Notes: a model not told the origin generated them from the sequence alone. Positions 26,796 through 34,623 are shown, numbered from the stretch's first letter. The stretch is DNA of 64,000 bases from Pseudomonas haemolytica (GCF_009659625.1 NZ_VOIW01000006.1:1-64000); one strand, 5' to 3'. Numbers and translations are program-made.

Positions 26796-28784
26796 CTAGG
26801 AAACGGTAATGCGCCAGATCCCGAACGGCATCTGCGGCTCCAGCCGCGTCCACTGGTTTTTGCCATGCCAGGTCCAGCGGTGGCCGTTCATCAAGTCTTC
26901 GCCCTGGGTCTGGGCATCGTCCGGCAGGCCCATCTCCCACAATGGCAACTCGAAATGGGCTTCCTGGGCATTGAAGGGGTCGAGGTTGACCGCCACCAGG
27001 ATGAAGTTGCTGCCATCTTCACTGCGCTTGCCGAAATACAGGATGTTGTCGTTCCAGGCGTTGTAGAGCTTCAGCCCCAGGTGCGTGTGCAGCGCCGGGT
27101 TCTGCCGCCGGATGCGGTTGAGCTGGGCTATCTCGGCAATGATGTTGCCGGGCGCAGTGAAGTCGCGTGGACGGATCTCATACTTCTCCGAATCCAGGTA
27201 TTCCTCTTTGCCCGGTACCGGCGCCGCTTCGCACAATTCAAAGCCCGAATACATGCCCCACAGGCCCGAGCCCATGGTCGCCAGCGCCGCGCGAATCAGG
27301 AAGCCGGGGCGCCCGCACTGGTGCAGGAAGCCAGGGTTGATGTCCGGTGTATTGACGAAGAAGTTCGGTCGGTAGCATTCGCGCCACGGCGACTGGTTCA
27401 ACTGCGTCAGGTATTCGCTCAACTCAGCCTTGGTGTTGCGCCAGGTAAAGTAGGTATAGCTCTGGGAATACCCGACCTTGCCCAGGCGCGCCATCATGGC
27501 CGGGGTGGTGAAGGCTTCCGCGAGGAAGATCACCTCAGGATATCTGGCCCTGACATCGCTGATCAGCCATTGCCAGAAGGGCAGCGGCTTGGTGTGGGGG
27601 TTGTCGACGCGAAAGGTCTTCACGCCCTCTTCCACCCAGCCCACCACAATGTCGCGCAGCTCGGTCCAAAGGCTTGGAATCGCATCCGCCGCGTAGAAAT
27701 CGACGTTGACGATGTCCTGATACTTTTTCGGCGGGTTTTCCGCGTATTTGATCGTGCCGTCCGGGCGCCAGTTGAACCAGCCCGGGTGTTGCTTGAGCCA
27801 TGGATGGTCCTGGGAACACTGGATGGCGAAGTCCAGGGCGATTTCCAGGCCATGGTCGGCGGCGGCCTGTACCAGGCGGCGGAAATCATCACGGCTGCCC
27901 AACTGCGGGTGGATTGCCTCGTGACCGCCCTCCTCGCTGCCGATGGCATAAGGGCTGCCCGGATCATCGGGGCCGGCAGTCAGTGAGTTGTTCTTGCCCT
28001 TGCGATGGCTGCGGCCGATGGGATGGATCGGCGGGAAGTACAGCACGTCAAAGCCCATGTCATGGATCATCGACAAGCGTGAGTGCACATCGTTGAAGGT
28101 ACCGTGGCGCGCCGGATCATCGGTAATCGAGCGGGGAAACAGCTCATACCAACTGGCAAACTGCGCCGCTTCACGCTCCACATCAACCGGGTACACCGGG
28201 CTGACACTCAGGTAGGCGCGGTGATCGGCCTGGGTCATCAGGTGTGCACTGTCTTCGTGCAGGAACAGCGCTACCTGCTCGGTTTCCAGCAGGCCCGAGA
28301 GCTCGTGGTGCAACAGCATCAAGCGGTCGCGCAGCTCGTTGTCGCTGCGTTCGGCGGCCTGCAATACCAGGCTGCGGCCTTCCTGCAGCTCGAGGCTGAC
28401 CGGCACACCGGCCTCATGTTTCTTGCGCAGCTCGTAGCAGAAGCTGGCGAACGTATCGATCCAGGCTTCGATGCAGTATTCATGCGGGCCCTGCTGAGCG
28501 ACAGTGAACGCACCCTCCCAGCCATTGTTGCCGACATCGGTCATGACCACGCTGTGCCAGCTTTCATCCTCCCGGACGCGCCAGCGGATCAGTACTGCCA
28601 GTTTGTCGTGGCCGTCGGCGAACACGTTGCTGGTGACATTAACCCGCTGGCCCACCACGGCCTTGACGGCGAACTCGCCGTTGTCGATCACCGGCATGGT
28701 GCTTTCGATAGCGATCCTGGGTAACAACAATGCTTGGGACAGCGGCAATGTGGAGTCTTCTGGAACCAGTGTTTCAGCAGTCAT
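26796..28784 (-). CDS. glgE: Alpha-1,4-glucan:maltose-1-phosphate maltosyltransferase
   Basis: 662 residues, standard length. An N-terminal beta domain with helical insert (about 1-205) comes before the GH13-3 barrel. The catalytic nucleophile is Asp near 393 in TFRVDNPHTKPLPFW and the acid/base Glu is near 420 in FLAEAFTTPAMM; both match known GlgE positions. YFPPIHPIGRSHRKGKNN is another family mark. It transfers maltosyl units from maltose-1-phosphate to the end of an alpha-glucan, without nucleotide sugars. AAGGGGAAG precedes the ATG. It is the first gene of glgE-treS-glgB, downstream of an AlgU-like promoter. Confidence 0.95.
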   Translation of the reverse strand: MTAETLVPEDSTLPLSQALLLPRIAIESTMPVIDNGEFAVKAVVGQRVNVTSNVFADGHDKLAVLIRWRVREDESWHSVVMTDVGNNGWEGAFTVAQQGPHEYCIEAWIDTFASFCYELRKKHEAGVPVSLELQEGRSLVLQAAERSDNELRDRLMLLHHELSGLLETEQVALFLHEDSAHLMTQADHRAYLSVSPVYPVDVEREAAQFASWYELFPRSITDDPARHGTFNDVHSRLSMIHDMGFDVLYFPPIHPIGRSHRKGKNNSLTAGPDDPGSPYAIGSEEGGHEAIHPQLGSRDDFRRLVQAAADHGLEIALDFAIQCSQDHPWLKQHPGWFNWRPDGTIKYAENPPKKYQDIVNVDFYAADAIPSLWTELRDIVVGWVEEGVKTFRVDNPHTKPLPFWQWLISDVRARYPEVIFLAEAFTTPAMMARLGKVGYSQSYTYFTWRNTKAELSEYLTQLNQSPWRECYRPNFFVNTPDINPGFLHQCGRPGFLIRAALATMGSGLWGMYSGFELCEAAPVPGKEEYLDSEKYEIRPRDFTAPGNIIAEIAQLNRIRRQNPALHTHLGLKLYNAWNDNILYFGKRSEDGSNFILVAVNLDPFNAQEAHFELPLWEMGLPDDAQTQGEDLMNGHRWTWHGKNQWTRLEPQMPFGIWRITVS

Positions 28785-28866
28785 CGAGCATCTTCCCCTT
28801 ACGCCCTGTGGACGCTCTTGGCTTGATCCGAATTCAAAGACGGCGAGGCTCTCCCTGAGCAGGGCC

Positions 28867-28902
28867 GTATAAGGTCCGAGCCTGGGTGCCGTTCAAAAGT
28901 TC
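28867..28902 (-). promoter_or_regulatory. AlgU (sigma-22/sigma-E)-like promoter for glgE-treS-glgB
   Basis: Read on the minus strand, GAACTT (28902-28897) and TCGGA (28879-28875) are separated by 17 bases. This fits the extracytoplasmic sigma factor consensus GAACTT-N16/17-TCtGA with one mismatch. Transcription would start near 28867, leaving a leader of about 80 bases before glgE. AlgU responds to envelope and osmotic stress, which suits a trehalose-consuming pathway. Confidence 0.55.
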
Positions 28903-28988
28903 AGGTGGATATGCCGCCACTGGGCGGGGAATCAATTCCCCCAGGCAAGGGTCCACCGATAGAGCCAAGCACAAAGGAGGCCACACCG

Positions 28989-29147
28989 ATGAATATCCCG
29001 ATACCACCTGAACCCGAAGATCCGAATATCGACGACCCGGCACTGCCACCCACCGAACCGAAACCCATTCCCGAGCAGGAGCCGCCTGACAGCGAGCCGC
29101 CACCCGTGCAGGAGCCACCTACGACAATGCCACCCGTTATCGTCTGA
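28989..29147 (+). CDS. Small proline-rich acidic protein (52 residues)
   Basis: 52 residues, of which 20 are Pro and 11 are Asp or Glu, with a single Lys. It has no hydrophobic segment, cysteine or aromatic residue, so it should be extended and unstructured. An excellent ribosome site (AAAGGAGG at about 28974-28981) stands before the ATG at 28989, which supports real translation; the frame stays open upstream to 28905 without a comparable site. A 13-bp stem hairpin follows at 29165. It is divergent from the glg operon and may share stress control with it. The function is unknown; such repeats of Pro-Pro-Glu type often act as spacers or protein-binding tails. Confidence 0.6.
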   Translation: MNIPIPPEPEDPNIDDPALPPTEPKPIPEQEPPDSEPPPVQEPPTTMPPVIV

Positions 29148-29164
29148 CTCCGCCACCCGCGTAC

Positions 29165-29197
29165 GCTTGCCCGCGATCAACATCATCGCGGGCAAGC
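29165..29197. terminator. Long perfect hairpin (REP-like) after the proline-rich gene
   Basis: GCTTGCCCGCGAT and ATCGCGGGCAAGC form a perfect 13-bp stem around a 7-base loop. The sequence is a REP core, and the location 18 bases after the small gene suggests it also ends its transcript, although no T-run follows. Confidence 0.65.
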
Positions 29198-29331
29198 ACC
29201 GTCGATATTTCCCACCTACTTCACAGACAGCGCCGAGATCGCCCGCTCGATGGTCAAGATAGATTCAGCTCACGCGAGCTGACCCGCCCTGCTGGCCGCA
29301 CATTATCCAGTCCCTGAAGCGAGTAATTTCC

Positions 29332-30576
29332 ATGACCATCTCAATGCTGCCCCAAACCTCGAATATTTCCGGCATACAACAACCATTGGCCATTGATCGA
29401 CAGGCATTGAACGATTTATTGAGGGCCGGCCCCAGCGGAATCATGCGCAGGAAACAGCCCGACAGACATCCCTCTGACGCCCCCAAGGCACCGCAAACCT
29501 TAACGCCTCCCAACCCTGCACCTGCTACGAACGCACAACCGCAGGCTCCCGGTGCTGAAGCGCCCAAGGCACCGCAAACCCCAACTGTGCCCAACCCTGC
29601 CCCTAACACAAACGCACAACCGCAGACTCCCGGTGCTGAAGCTCCCAAAGCACCGCAAACCCAAGCTACGCCCGGTGCTGCCCCCACATCGAACGCAGAG
29701 CCGCCCGCACCTGGTGCCGACACGCCCAAGCTCAATCGCATTCGTGAACTCACGAGCCGGGAGAACATCACGCAGATGCTGCGCGAGCCACACTCGCCGG
29801 AGACCGCCAGGCAGTTGGCCGAGATCCGTAGCCTGTTGAGCAAGGAGAATGTCAAGGCATTGCTGCAAGGCCCGAATGCAGATGAAGCGCGCAAACTGAT
29901 TACCGAAGTGAAGGCACGTTTAGATCAGTCAAGCCTGCAGACAATTCATGACCGTTCCTCACATATCCCGAGCCCTGGCCTGAGCCCTCAAGAGATCCGC
30001 GATCGCACTTCCAGTTCTGATCCCGAGGAAAGTGCCAACCAGGTCAGGCAAATAGAGAGTGAGATGCGCATTGAGGAGTCATATGCCAAGCAGCGAGTAC
30101 GCAAAAGTACACCTCTCGCCTCGGCCCTGTTCGATATAGGCAAGGGACTGGAAGTCAGCGAACCCACCCCTCAACCAGAGAGCCCACCACCCACTGCGGA
30201 CAATCTCAAACCCAACAAGGACAACAGCAACAGCAATACAAGCAATACAAGCAATACAAACAACAGTATTCCCAGGTATGACGAAGGCCAGACCTTCACC
30301 TTCCACAGTATCCGCGAGTCAAATTTCGACGCGCCCAAAGAGGTGATTGATTTTGACCACAACAAAGACAAACTGGTTGTATCCGCAATTCGAAACCAAC
30401 TTGGCAACAAGCCATTGAAATTGGTAGAGAATTTTTCCGGAGCCAGTGGCGAGGTGCAGATTCACTACAGCCCGGCGAATAATACAAGCGTGGTGATGAT
30501 TGCCGGCAACCCCGGAGAGCCGCCCTTCGTGGTGAAAGTCTTCGGTGAGGTGAGGTACAGCAACCTCACCACCTGA
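29332..30576 (+). CDS. Modular repeat protein with a C-terminal domain resembling the serralysin C-terminus; putative exported protein
   Basis: 414 residues, not recognised as a whole. Modules: an N-terminal segment without a Sec signal (1-49, rich in Ser, Gln and Leu); three 27-residue Pro/Ala/Gln repeats (50-130, each starting APKAPQT); a helical part with two 28-residue repeats (137-164 and 165-192, sharing a pattern R-x-L-x-S-K/R-E-N) and a third partial one; a charged linker; an Asn/Ser/Thr tract (294-312, SNTSNTSNT); and a C-terminal domain (316-414). The last domain reads FTFHSIRESNFDAPKEVIDF, then HNKDKLVVSAI and FSGASGEVQIHY. It follows the order of the M10 serralysin C-terminal domain, but without protease domain or GGxGxD calcium repeats. 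Base composition is visibly more AT-rich than the neighbours. The architecture resembles harpin or effector proteins, or a type I secreted protein. Function unknown. Confidence 0.7.
   Translation: MTISMLPQTSNISGIQQPLAIDRQALNDLLRAGPSGIMRRKQPDRHPSDAPKAPQTLTPPNPAPATNAQPQAPGAEAPKAPQTPTVPNPAPNTNAQPQTPGAEAPKAPQTQATPGAAPTSNAEPPAPGADTPKLNRIRELTSRENITQMLREPHSPETARQLAEIRSLLSKENVKALLQGPNADEARKLITEVKARLDQSSLQTIHDRSSHIPSPGLSPQEIRDRTSSSDPEESANQVRQIESEMRIEESYAKQRVRKSTPLASALFDIGKGLEVSEPTPQPESPPPTADNLKPNKDNSNSNTSNTSNTNNSIPRYDEGQTFTFHSIRESNFDAPKEVIDFDHNKDKLVVSAIRNQLGNKPLKLVENFSGASGEVQIHYSPANNTSVVMIAGNPGEPPFVVKVFGEVRYSNLTT
29479..29721 (+). repeat. Three tandem 81-bp coding repeats
   Basis: Three in-frame 81-bp units encode residues 50-76, 77-103 and 104-130 of the 414-residue protein. 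The first two are nearly identical (APKAPQT, NPAP, TNAQPQ and PGAE in each); the third is more diverged. Repeat number could vary between strains. Confidence 0.85.
30232..30258 (+). repeat. Three perfect 9-bp tandem repeats within the same gene
   Basis: AGCAATACA occurs three times without interruption and encodes SNTSNTSNT. In-frame units of nine bases would change linker length without a frameshift if they slip. Confidence 0.9.
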
Positions 30577-30582
30577 GCCTGT

Positions 30583-31077
30583 TCACTCGCCCTTCTCCAG
30601 CAGCTTGACCACCCGTGGCATCACGCTGAACACCGCGAGTGCCAGCAGCGTGCTGAGTACCGCCGTCGACTCACGGCCCATTCCCGCTGCCACGCCAATG
30701 GCAGCGGTCATCCACAACCCGGCGGCGGTGGTCAGGCCCTTGACATGGCCTTCTTCGTCCTCTTTGCCCTTGAGGATGGTGCCGGCACCGAGGAAGCCAA
30801 TCCCTGCAATCACGCCCTGCACTACGCGGCTCATGGCGTCCGCCTGGTTGCCGGACATTTGCGGCACCAACACGAACAGCGCTGCGCCCAAGGCCACCAG
30901 CATATGGGTGCGCACCCCGGCCGCCTTGCCTTTGTGTTCACGCTCGAAACCCAGGATGCCGCCAAGGATCGCGGCGATCAGCAGGCGTACGGTTATTTGA
31001 GTCAGCTGCCGGGCGTCGCCGATATCGGCGAATTCGGCTTGCAGGGTTTGCCACACTTGCTGCCACCAGGCGTCCAT
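30583..31077 (-). CDS. MgtC/SapB family membrane protein
   Basis: 164 residues with about four or five membrane segments. The MgtC core is complete: LLIAAILGGILGFEREHKGK at about 31-50 (with the conserved Glu-Arg), GVRTHMLVALGAALF, and GVIAGIGFLGAGTILKG near 87-103, plus LTTAAGLWMTAAIGVAAGMG. The long C-terminal soluble domain of pathogen MgtC is missing, so this is the short form. MgtC proteins are linked to growth in low magnesium and to inhibition of the F-type ATP synthase in Salmonella; the role of the short form is not settled. AAAAGGAGTG precedes the start. It ends six bases from the convergent repeat-protein gene. Confidence 0.88.
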   Translation of the reverse strand: MDAWWQQVWQTLQAEFADIGDARQLTQITVRLLIAAILGGILGFEREHKGKAAGVRTHMLVALGAALFVLVPQMSGNQADAMSRVVQGVIAGIGFLGAGTILKGKEDEEGHVKGLTTAAGLWMTAAIGVAAGMGRESTAVLSTLLALAVFSVMPRVVKLLEKGE

Positions 31078-31196
31078 GGACGCACTCCTTTTTATTATGG
31101 ATAAAGCATGGACAGTTCAGACCGCCAGTCAGTTGCCTGGAACCCGCCCACATGGCAGTCGCCTAACGGTATATAGCCCATAGGAAGGAGATCGCC

Positions 31197-31436
31197 ATGA
31201 CCGTACGTATTGAAAATGGTTTGTGCTACTTCAAGCTCGACGAGAACGGCCAGGAACAAAGCCTGCCAGCCACCCAGGTAAAAATCCTTACTGACGATGG
31301 CAAGGCCATGTCTTATGTCGACTTGGCCGGCGAGCGCATCTACATCACCGAAGTCGAGGCGGACGCCCTGACGGGTGTGGGGGCCATTGATGGCCGTAAG
31401 CATGTGAAGGCCGAGGAACCTGGTTCGCTGATTTAG
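31197..31436 (+). CDS. Small DUF3203-like protein
   Basis: 79 residues. A compact beta-rich sequence (VRIENGLCYFKLDENGQEQ, then VKILTDDGKAMSYVDLAGER and IYITEVEADALTGVGAIDGR) agrees with my recollection of the Pseudomonas DUF3203 family; this assignment needs a profile search. The start has AGGAAGGAG just upstream. It is divergent from mgtC across 119 bases. Function unknown. Confidence 0.65.
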   Translation: MTVRIENGLCYFKLDENGQEQSLPATQVKILTDDGKAMSYVDLAGERIYITEVEADALTGVGAIDGRKHVKAEEPGSLI

Positions 31437-31450
31437 TTGATCTGTATCAG
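31437..31450 (+). promoter_or_regulatory. ANR/FNR-type box upstream of ccoG
   Basis: TTGATCTGTATCAG matches the ANR/FNR consensus TTGAT-N4-ATCAA except for the last base. It begins directly after the stop codon of the DUF3203-like gene and lies about 170 bases before ccoG. Anaerobic control would suit a gene for cbb3 oxidase maturation, but the distance is large. Confidence 0.45.
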
Positions 31451-31466
31451 CACACATCGAAAGTCC

Positions 31467-31493
31467 CTGCACCCCAGCGGCCCCGGGGTGCAG
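31467..31493. terminator. GC-rich hairpin between the DUF3203-like gene and ccoG
   Basis: CTGCACCCC and GGGGTGCAG form a perfect 9-bp stem with a 9-base loop. It probably ends the small upstream gene, though no T-run follows. If the ANR box is active, its transcript would have to pass this hairpin. Confidence 0.5.
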
Positions 31494-31620
31494 CACATTG
31501 ACGCAGATGGATATTCAACGCCCATCTGATCTGCTTTTTATCGTCACACCTGAGTCTGTTATGCAAACAGTCTGTCGCCCATAGTTCATCGGCCTGATGG
31601 AGGCTGATGAGCGAACGACC

Positions 31621-33030
31621 ATGAGCGAACGAATCCCAACCGTGGAAACCTTTGAGCCCATACACCCAAAGAAGGTGAAGGCCAAATCCAGCGACAACCT
31701 GATCCATACCCGCAGTTTCACCGGCTTATTCCGCACCCTGCGCGTCGGCGGTGCCGGCCTGCTGTTCCTGGCGTTTTTCGGCACTGTGTGGCTGAACTGG
31801 GGTGGCCGCCAAGCCGTGCTGTGGGACCTGGCCGAAAGCAAGTTCCACATCTTCGGCGCCACCTTCTGGCCCCAGGACTTCATCCTGCTGTCGGCGCTGC
31901 TGATCATCTGCGCCTTTGGCCTGTTTGCGATCACGGTGTTTGCCGGCCGCGTATGGTGCGGCTACACCTGCCCGCAAAGCTCGTTCACCTGGCTGTTCAT
32001 GTGGTGTGAAAAGGTCACCGAGGGCGAACGCAACCAACGCATCAAGCTGCAAGCCGCACCGTGGAGCCTGGGCAAACTGGCGCGGCGCTCGGCCAAACAT
32101 ACGTTGTGGCTGGGTATCAGCGTGTTGACGGGGCTGACATTTGTCGGCTACTTCACGCCTATCCGCCCGCTCGCCGCCGAATTGCTGACCTGGCAGATGG
32201 GCGGTGTGAGCCTGTTCTGGGTGCTGTTTTTCACGGCTGCCACTTACATCAATGCCGGCTGGCTGCGTGAAGCGGTGTGCATGCACATGTGCCCTTACGC
32301 ACGGTTTCAGAGCGTGATGTTTGACAAGGACACCCTGACCATTTCCTACGACCCTGCCCGCGGCGAACGCCGTGGCCCGCGTAAACGCGACGTGCAGCCT
32401 GCAGATGTCGGCCTCGGCGACTGCATCGACTGCCAGCTGTGCGTGCAGGTGTGCCCCACCGGCATCGATATCCGCGACGGCCTGCAAATGGAATGCATCG
32501 GGTGCGCGGCGTGCATCGACGCCTGCGATTCGATCATGGACAAAATGGGCTATGCCCGTGGTCTGGTGAGCTACACCAGTGAACACCAACTGCAAGGCGG
32601 CAAAACTCACCTGCTACGGCCACGCCTGATCGGCTACAGTGCCGTGCTGCTAGTGATGATCGCCGCGTTGGTGGTGGCCTTGATCGGACGGCCGATGGTG
32701 TCGCTGGACGTGACCAAGGACCGTGGTATGTTCCGCGAGAACAGCCAGGGCCTGATCGAAAACATCTACAGCCTCAAGGTCATCAACAAGACCCAGCAGC
32801 GCCAGGACTATCGCCTGGAACTGGTGGATGCCGAAGGCTTCCAGTTGCAAGGCAAGACCCAGGTCAGCCTGGCGCCAGGGGAAATCGTCGATGTACCGGT
32901 GTCGGTGGCATTGCTGGCGGACAAACCGGTGAGCAGTTCGCAGACTATCCGCTTCAAAGTCACGGATGTGGATGAACCCTGGATCTACAGCGCTGCAGAC
33001 AGTCGTTTTGTCGCGCCGTTGAATCGCTGA
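31621..33030 (+). CDS. ccoG: Cytochrome c oxidase (cbb3) accessory protein CcoG
   Basis: 469 residues. Five or so membrane segments surround two ferredoxin-like 4Fe-4S motifs: CIDCQLCVQVCP near 261-272 and CIGCAACIDACD near 289-300. Other marks are WCGYTCPQSSFTWLFMWCEK and CMHMCPYARFQSVMFD. The C-terminal 130 residues form an Ig-like periplasmic domain. CcoG (RdxA/FixG) reduces copper for the CuB site during assembly of cbb3-type oxidase. The oxidase genes themselves are not in the window. The start at 31621 follows family homology; a 12-base duplication at 31607 and 31621 makes the translation start ambiguous (see findings). Confidence 0.93.
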   Translation: MSERIPTVETFEPIHPKKVKAKSSDNLIHTRSFTGLFRTLRVGGAGLLFLAFFGTVWLNWGGRQAVLWDLAESKFHIFGATFWPQDFILLSALLIICAFGLFAITVFAGRVWCGYTCPQSSFTWLFMWCEKVTEGERNQRIKLQAAPWSLGKLARRSAKHTLWLGISVLTGLTFVGYFTPIRPLAAELLTWQMGGVSLFWVLFFTAATYINAGWLREAVCMHMCPYARFQSVMFDKDTLTISYDPARGERRGPRKRDVQPADVGLGDCIDCQLCVQVCPTGIDIRDGLQMECIGCAACIDACDSIMDKMGYARGLVSYTSEHQLQGGKTHLLRPRLIGYSAVLLVMIAALVVALIGRPMVSLDVTKDRGMFRENSQGLIENIYSLKVINKTQQRQDYRLELVDAEGFQLQGKTQVSLAPGEIVDVPVSVALLADKPVSSSQTIRFKVTDVDEPWIYSAADSRFVAPLNR

Positions 33031-33054
33031 AATCTATCTGGATAGGTTGAGATC

Positions 33055-33149
33055 AAATGTGGGAGCGGGCTTGCTCGCGAAAGCGCCGGGTCAGGTTATA
33101 TCTGCGTCACTGACACACCGCTTTCGCGAGCAAGCCCGCTCCCACATTT
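33055..33149. repeat. REPIN, GAGCGGGCTTGCTCGC type
   Basis: AAATGTGGGAGCGGGCTTGC and its inverted copy, ending CCGCTCCCACATTT, flank a central stretch; the arms extend to CGCGAAAGC. It differs from the elements at 5883 and 57098 by GCGG in place of GGGG and CGCGAAAG in place of CCCGATAG, so it is a separate sequence class. Confidence 0.9.
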
Positions 33150-33187
33150 ACCCAGCGTACACACAGAAAAACCTGTTTAAGGCCGCC

Positions 33188-34597
33188 ATGAAACGCTACG
33201 AAAAATTCGCCGACGACATCGCAGAACTGATCCGCTCCGGCGTCCTCGGCCCTGGCGAACGCGTACCCTCAGTACGCTATGCCAGCCAGACCTACGGCGT
33301 CAGCCCTTCGACGGTGTTCCAGGCTTACTACTTACTGGAGCGTCGTGGGTTGATTCGCGCACGGCCGCGTTCCGGCTACTTCGTCAACACCCACGCACCG
33401 AGCCCGTTTTCCGAGCCGGTGGTGAGCGAGCAGGTGCATGAGTCAACCGATGTGGACGTGAGTGAGCTGGTGTTTTCGGTATTGGATTCCATCAAGGACC
33501 CCAACACCGTGCCCTTCGGTTCGGCGTTCCCCAGCCCGATGTTGTTTCCACTGCCGCGCCTGGCTCGGTCCCTGGCCAGTGCCAGCCGCGAAATGGACCC
33601 ACGCCTGGTCGTCACCGACATGTCACCGGGCAACCCGCAACTGCGCCGGCAGATTGCCCTGCGGTATATGGTTGGCGGTCTGATGCTGCCCATGGAAGAG
33701 TTGCTGATCACCAACGGCGCCCTCGAAGCCCTGAACCTGTGCCTGCAGGCCGTGACCGAACCGGGTGACCTGGTCGCCATCGAGGCACCGGCGTTTTACG
33801 CCTGCCTGCAAGTGCTGGAGCGCCTGAAGCTCAAGGCCGTGGAAATCCCCGTGCACCCGCGCGATGGCATCGACCTGAATGCCTTGGCACAAAGTCTGGA
33901 GCGCTACCCGATCAAGGCCTGCTGGACCATGACCAGCTTCCAGAACCCCATGGGCGCCACACTGCCGGAAGCAAAAAAACAGGCGCTGGTGGAACTGCTG
34001 CGTAGCCATCAGGTACCGCTGATCGAAGATGACGTCTATGCGGAGTTGTACTACGGGCAGCAAGCTCCCAAACCGGCCAAGGCTTTTGATACCGAGGGCC
34101 TGGTGATGCACTGCGGTTCCTTTGCCAAGAGCCTGGCACCGGGTTATCGCGTCGGTTGGGTGGCGGCCGGGCGCTTTGCCCAGAAGGTCGAGCGCCTGAA
34201 ACTGATGACCTCATTGTGCCCGTCGATGCCGGCCCAGGCGGCAATTGCCGACTACCTGCAACACGGCGGCTATGACCGGCATCTGCGCAAACTGCGCTAT
34301 GCCCTGGAAGAACAGCAAAGCGCCATGCTGGCGGCCATCGCCCGTTACTTCCCAGCCCAGACACGGGTCAGCCAGCCGGCAGGCGGGTACTTCCTTTGGC
34401 TGGAACTGCCGGAGCAGACCGACTCGCTGAAGTTGTTCCAGATGGCCTTGGCCCAGGGCATCAGCATCGCACCGGGGCCGATATTTTCCGCCACCCGGCG
34501 GTTCAGGAATTGCATTCGCTTGAACTATGGCAGCCCGTGGTCGGAGGCGTCGGAAAAGGCCATGGAGACGTTGGGGCGGATCGTGCGATCTTTTTGA
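33188..34597 (+). CDS. MocR-type transcriptional regulator (GntR HTH plus aminotransferase domain)
   Basis: 469 residues. Residues 1-70 are a GntR winged helix-turn-helix (GPGERVPSVRYASQTYGVSPS, STVFQAYYLLERRGLIRARPRS). Residues about 110-469 are a fold type I aminotransferase-like domain. It keeps NGALEALNLCLQAV, TSFQNPMGATL, the Asp in LIEDDVYAELYY and the PLP lysine in CGSFAKSLAPGYRVGW. MocR proteins bind PLP and control vitamin B6, GABA or amino acid genes; the target here is unknown. The start at 33188 is chosen because the HTH begins there; the frame runs open into the REPIN upstream. It is convergent with the SDR gene. Confidence 0.9.
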   Translation: MKRYEKFADDIAELIRSGVLGPGERVPSVRYASQTYGVSPSTVFQAYYLLERRGLIRARPRSGYFVNTHAPSPFSEPVVSEQVHESTDVDVSELVFSVLDSIKDPNTVPFGSAFPSPMLFPLPRLARSLASASREMDPRLVVTDMSPGNPQLRRQIALRYMVGGLMLPMEELLITNGALEALNLCLQAVTEPGDLVAIEAPAFYACLQVLERLKLKAVEIPVHPRDGIDLNALAQSLERYPIKACWTMTSFQNPMGATLPEAKKQALVELLRSHQVPLIEDDVYAELYYGQQAPKPAKAFDTEGLVMHCGSFAKSLAPGYRVGWVAAGRFAQKVERLKLMTSLCPSMPAQAAIADYLQHGGYDRHLRKLRYALEEQQSAMLAAIARYFPAQTRVSQPAGGYFLWLELPEQTDSLKLFQMALAQGISIAPGPIFSATRRFRNCIRLNYGSPWSEASEKAMETLGRIVRSF

Positions 34598-34601
34598 CGG
34601 C

Positions 34602-34620
34602 GCAATGCCTTCGGCGTTGC
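34602..34620. terminator. Hairpin between convergent MocR and SDR genes
   Basis: GCAATGCC and GGCGTTGC pair over 8 bp (one G-T pair) around TTC. It fits within the 26 bases separating two convergent stop codons. No long T-run lies after it on either strand. Confidence 0.5.
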
Positions 34621-34623
34621 TAT

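Noticed and set aside
29191..29219. Possible HrpL (hrp) box before the 414-residue protein
   Set aside because: CCACCTA fits the -10 half, but the required GGAACC is absent at 15-16 bases upstream (GGCAAGC instead).
33047..33187. Upstream extension of the MocR-type gene
   Set aside because: The extra codons are translated REPIN sequence; the GntR domain starts at 33188.
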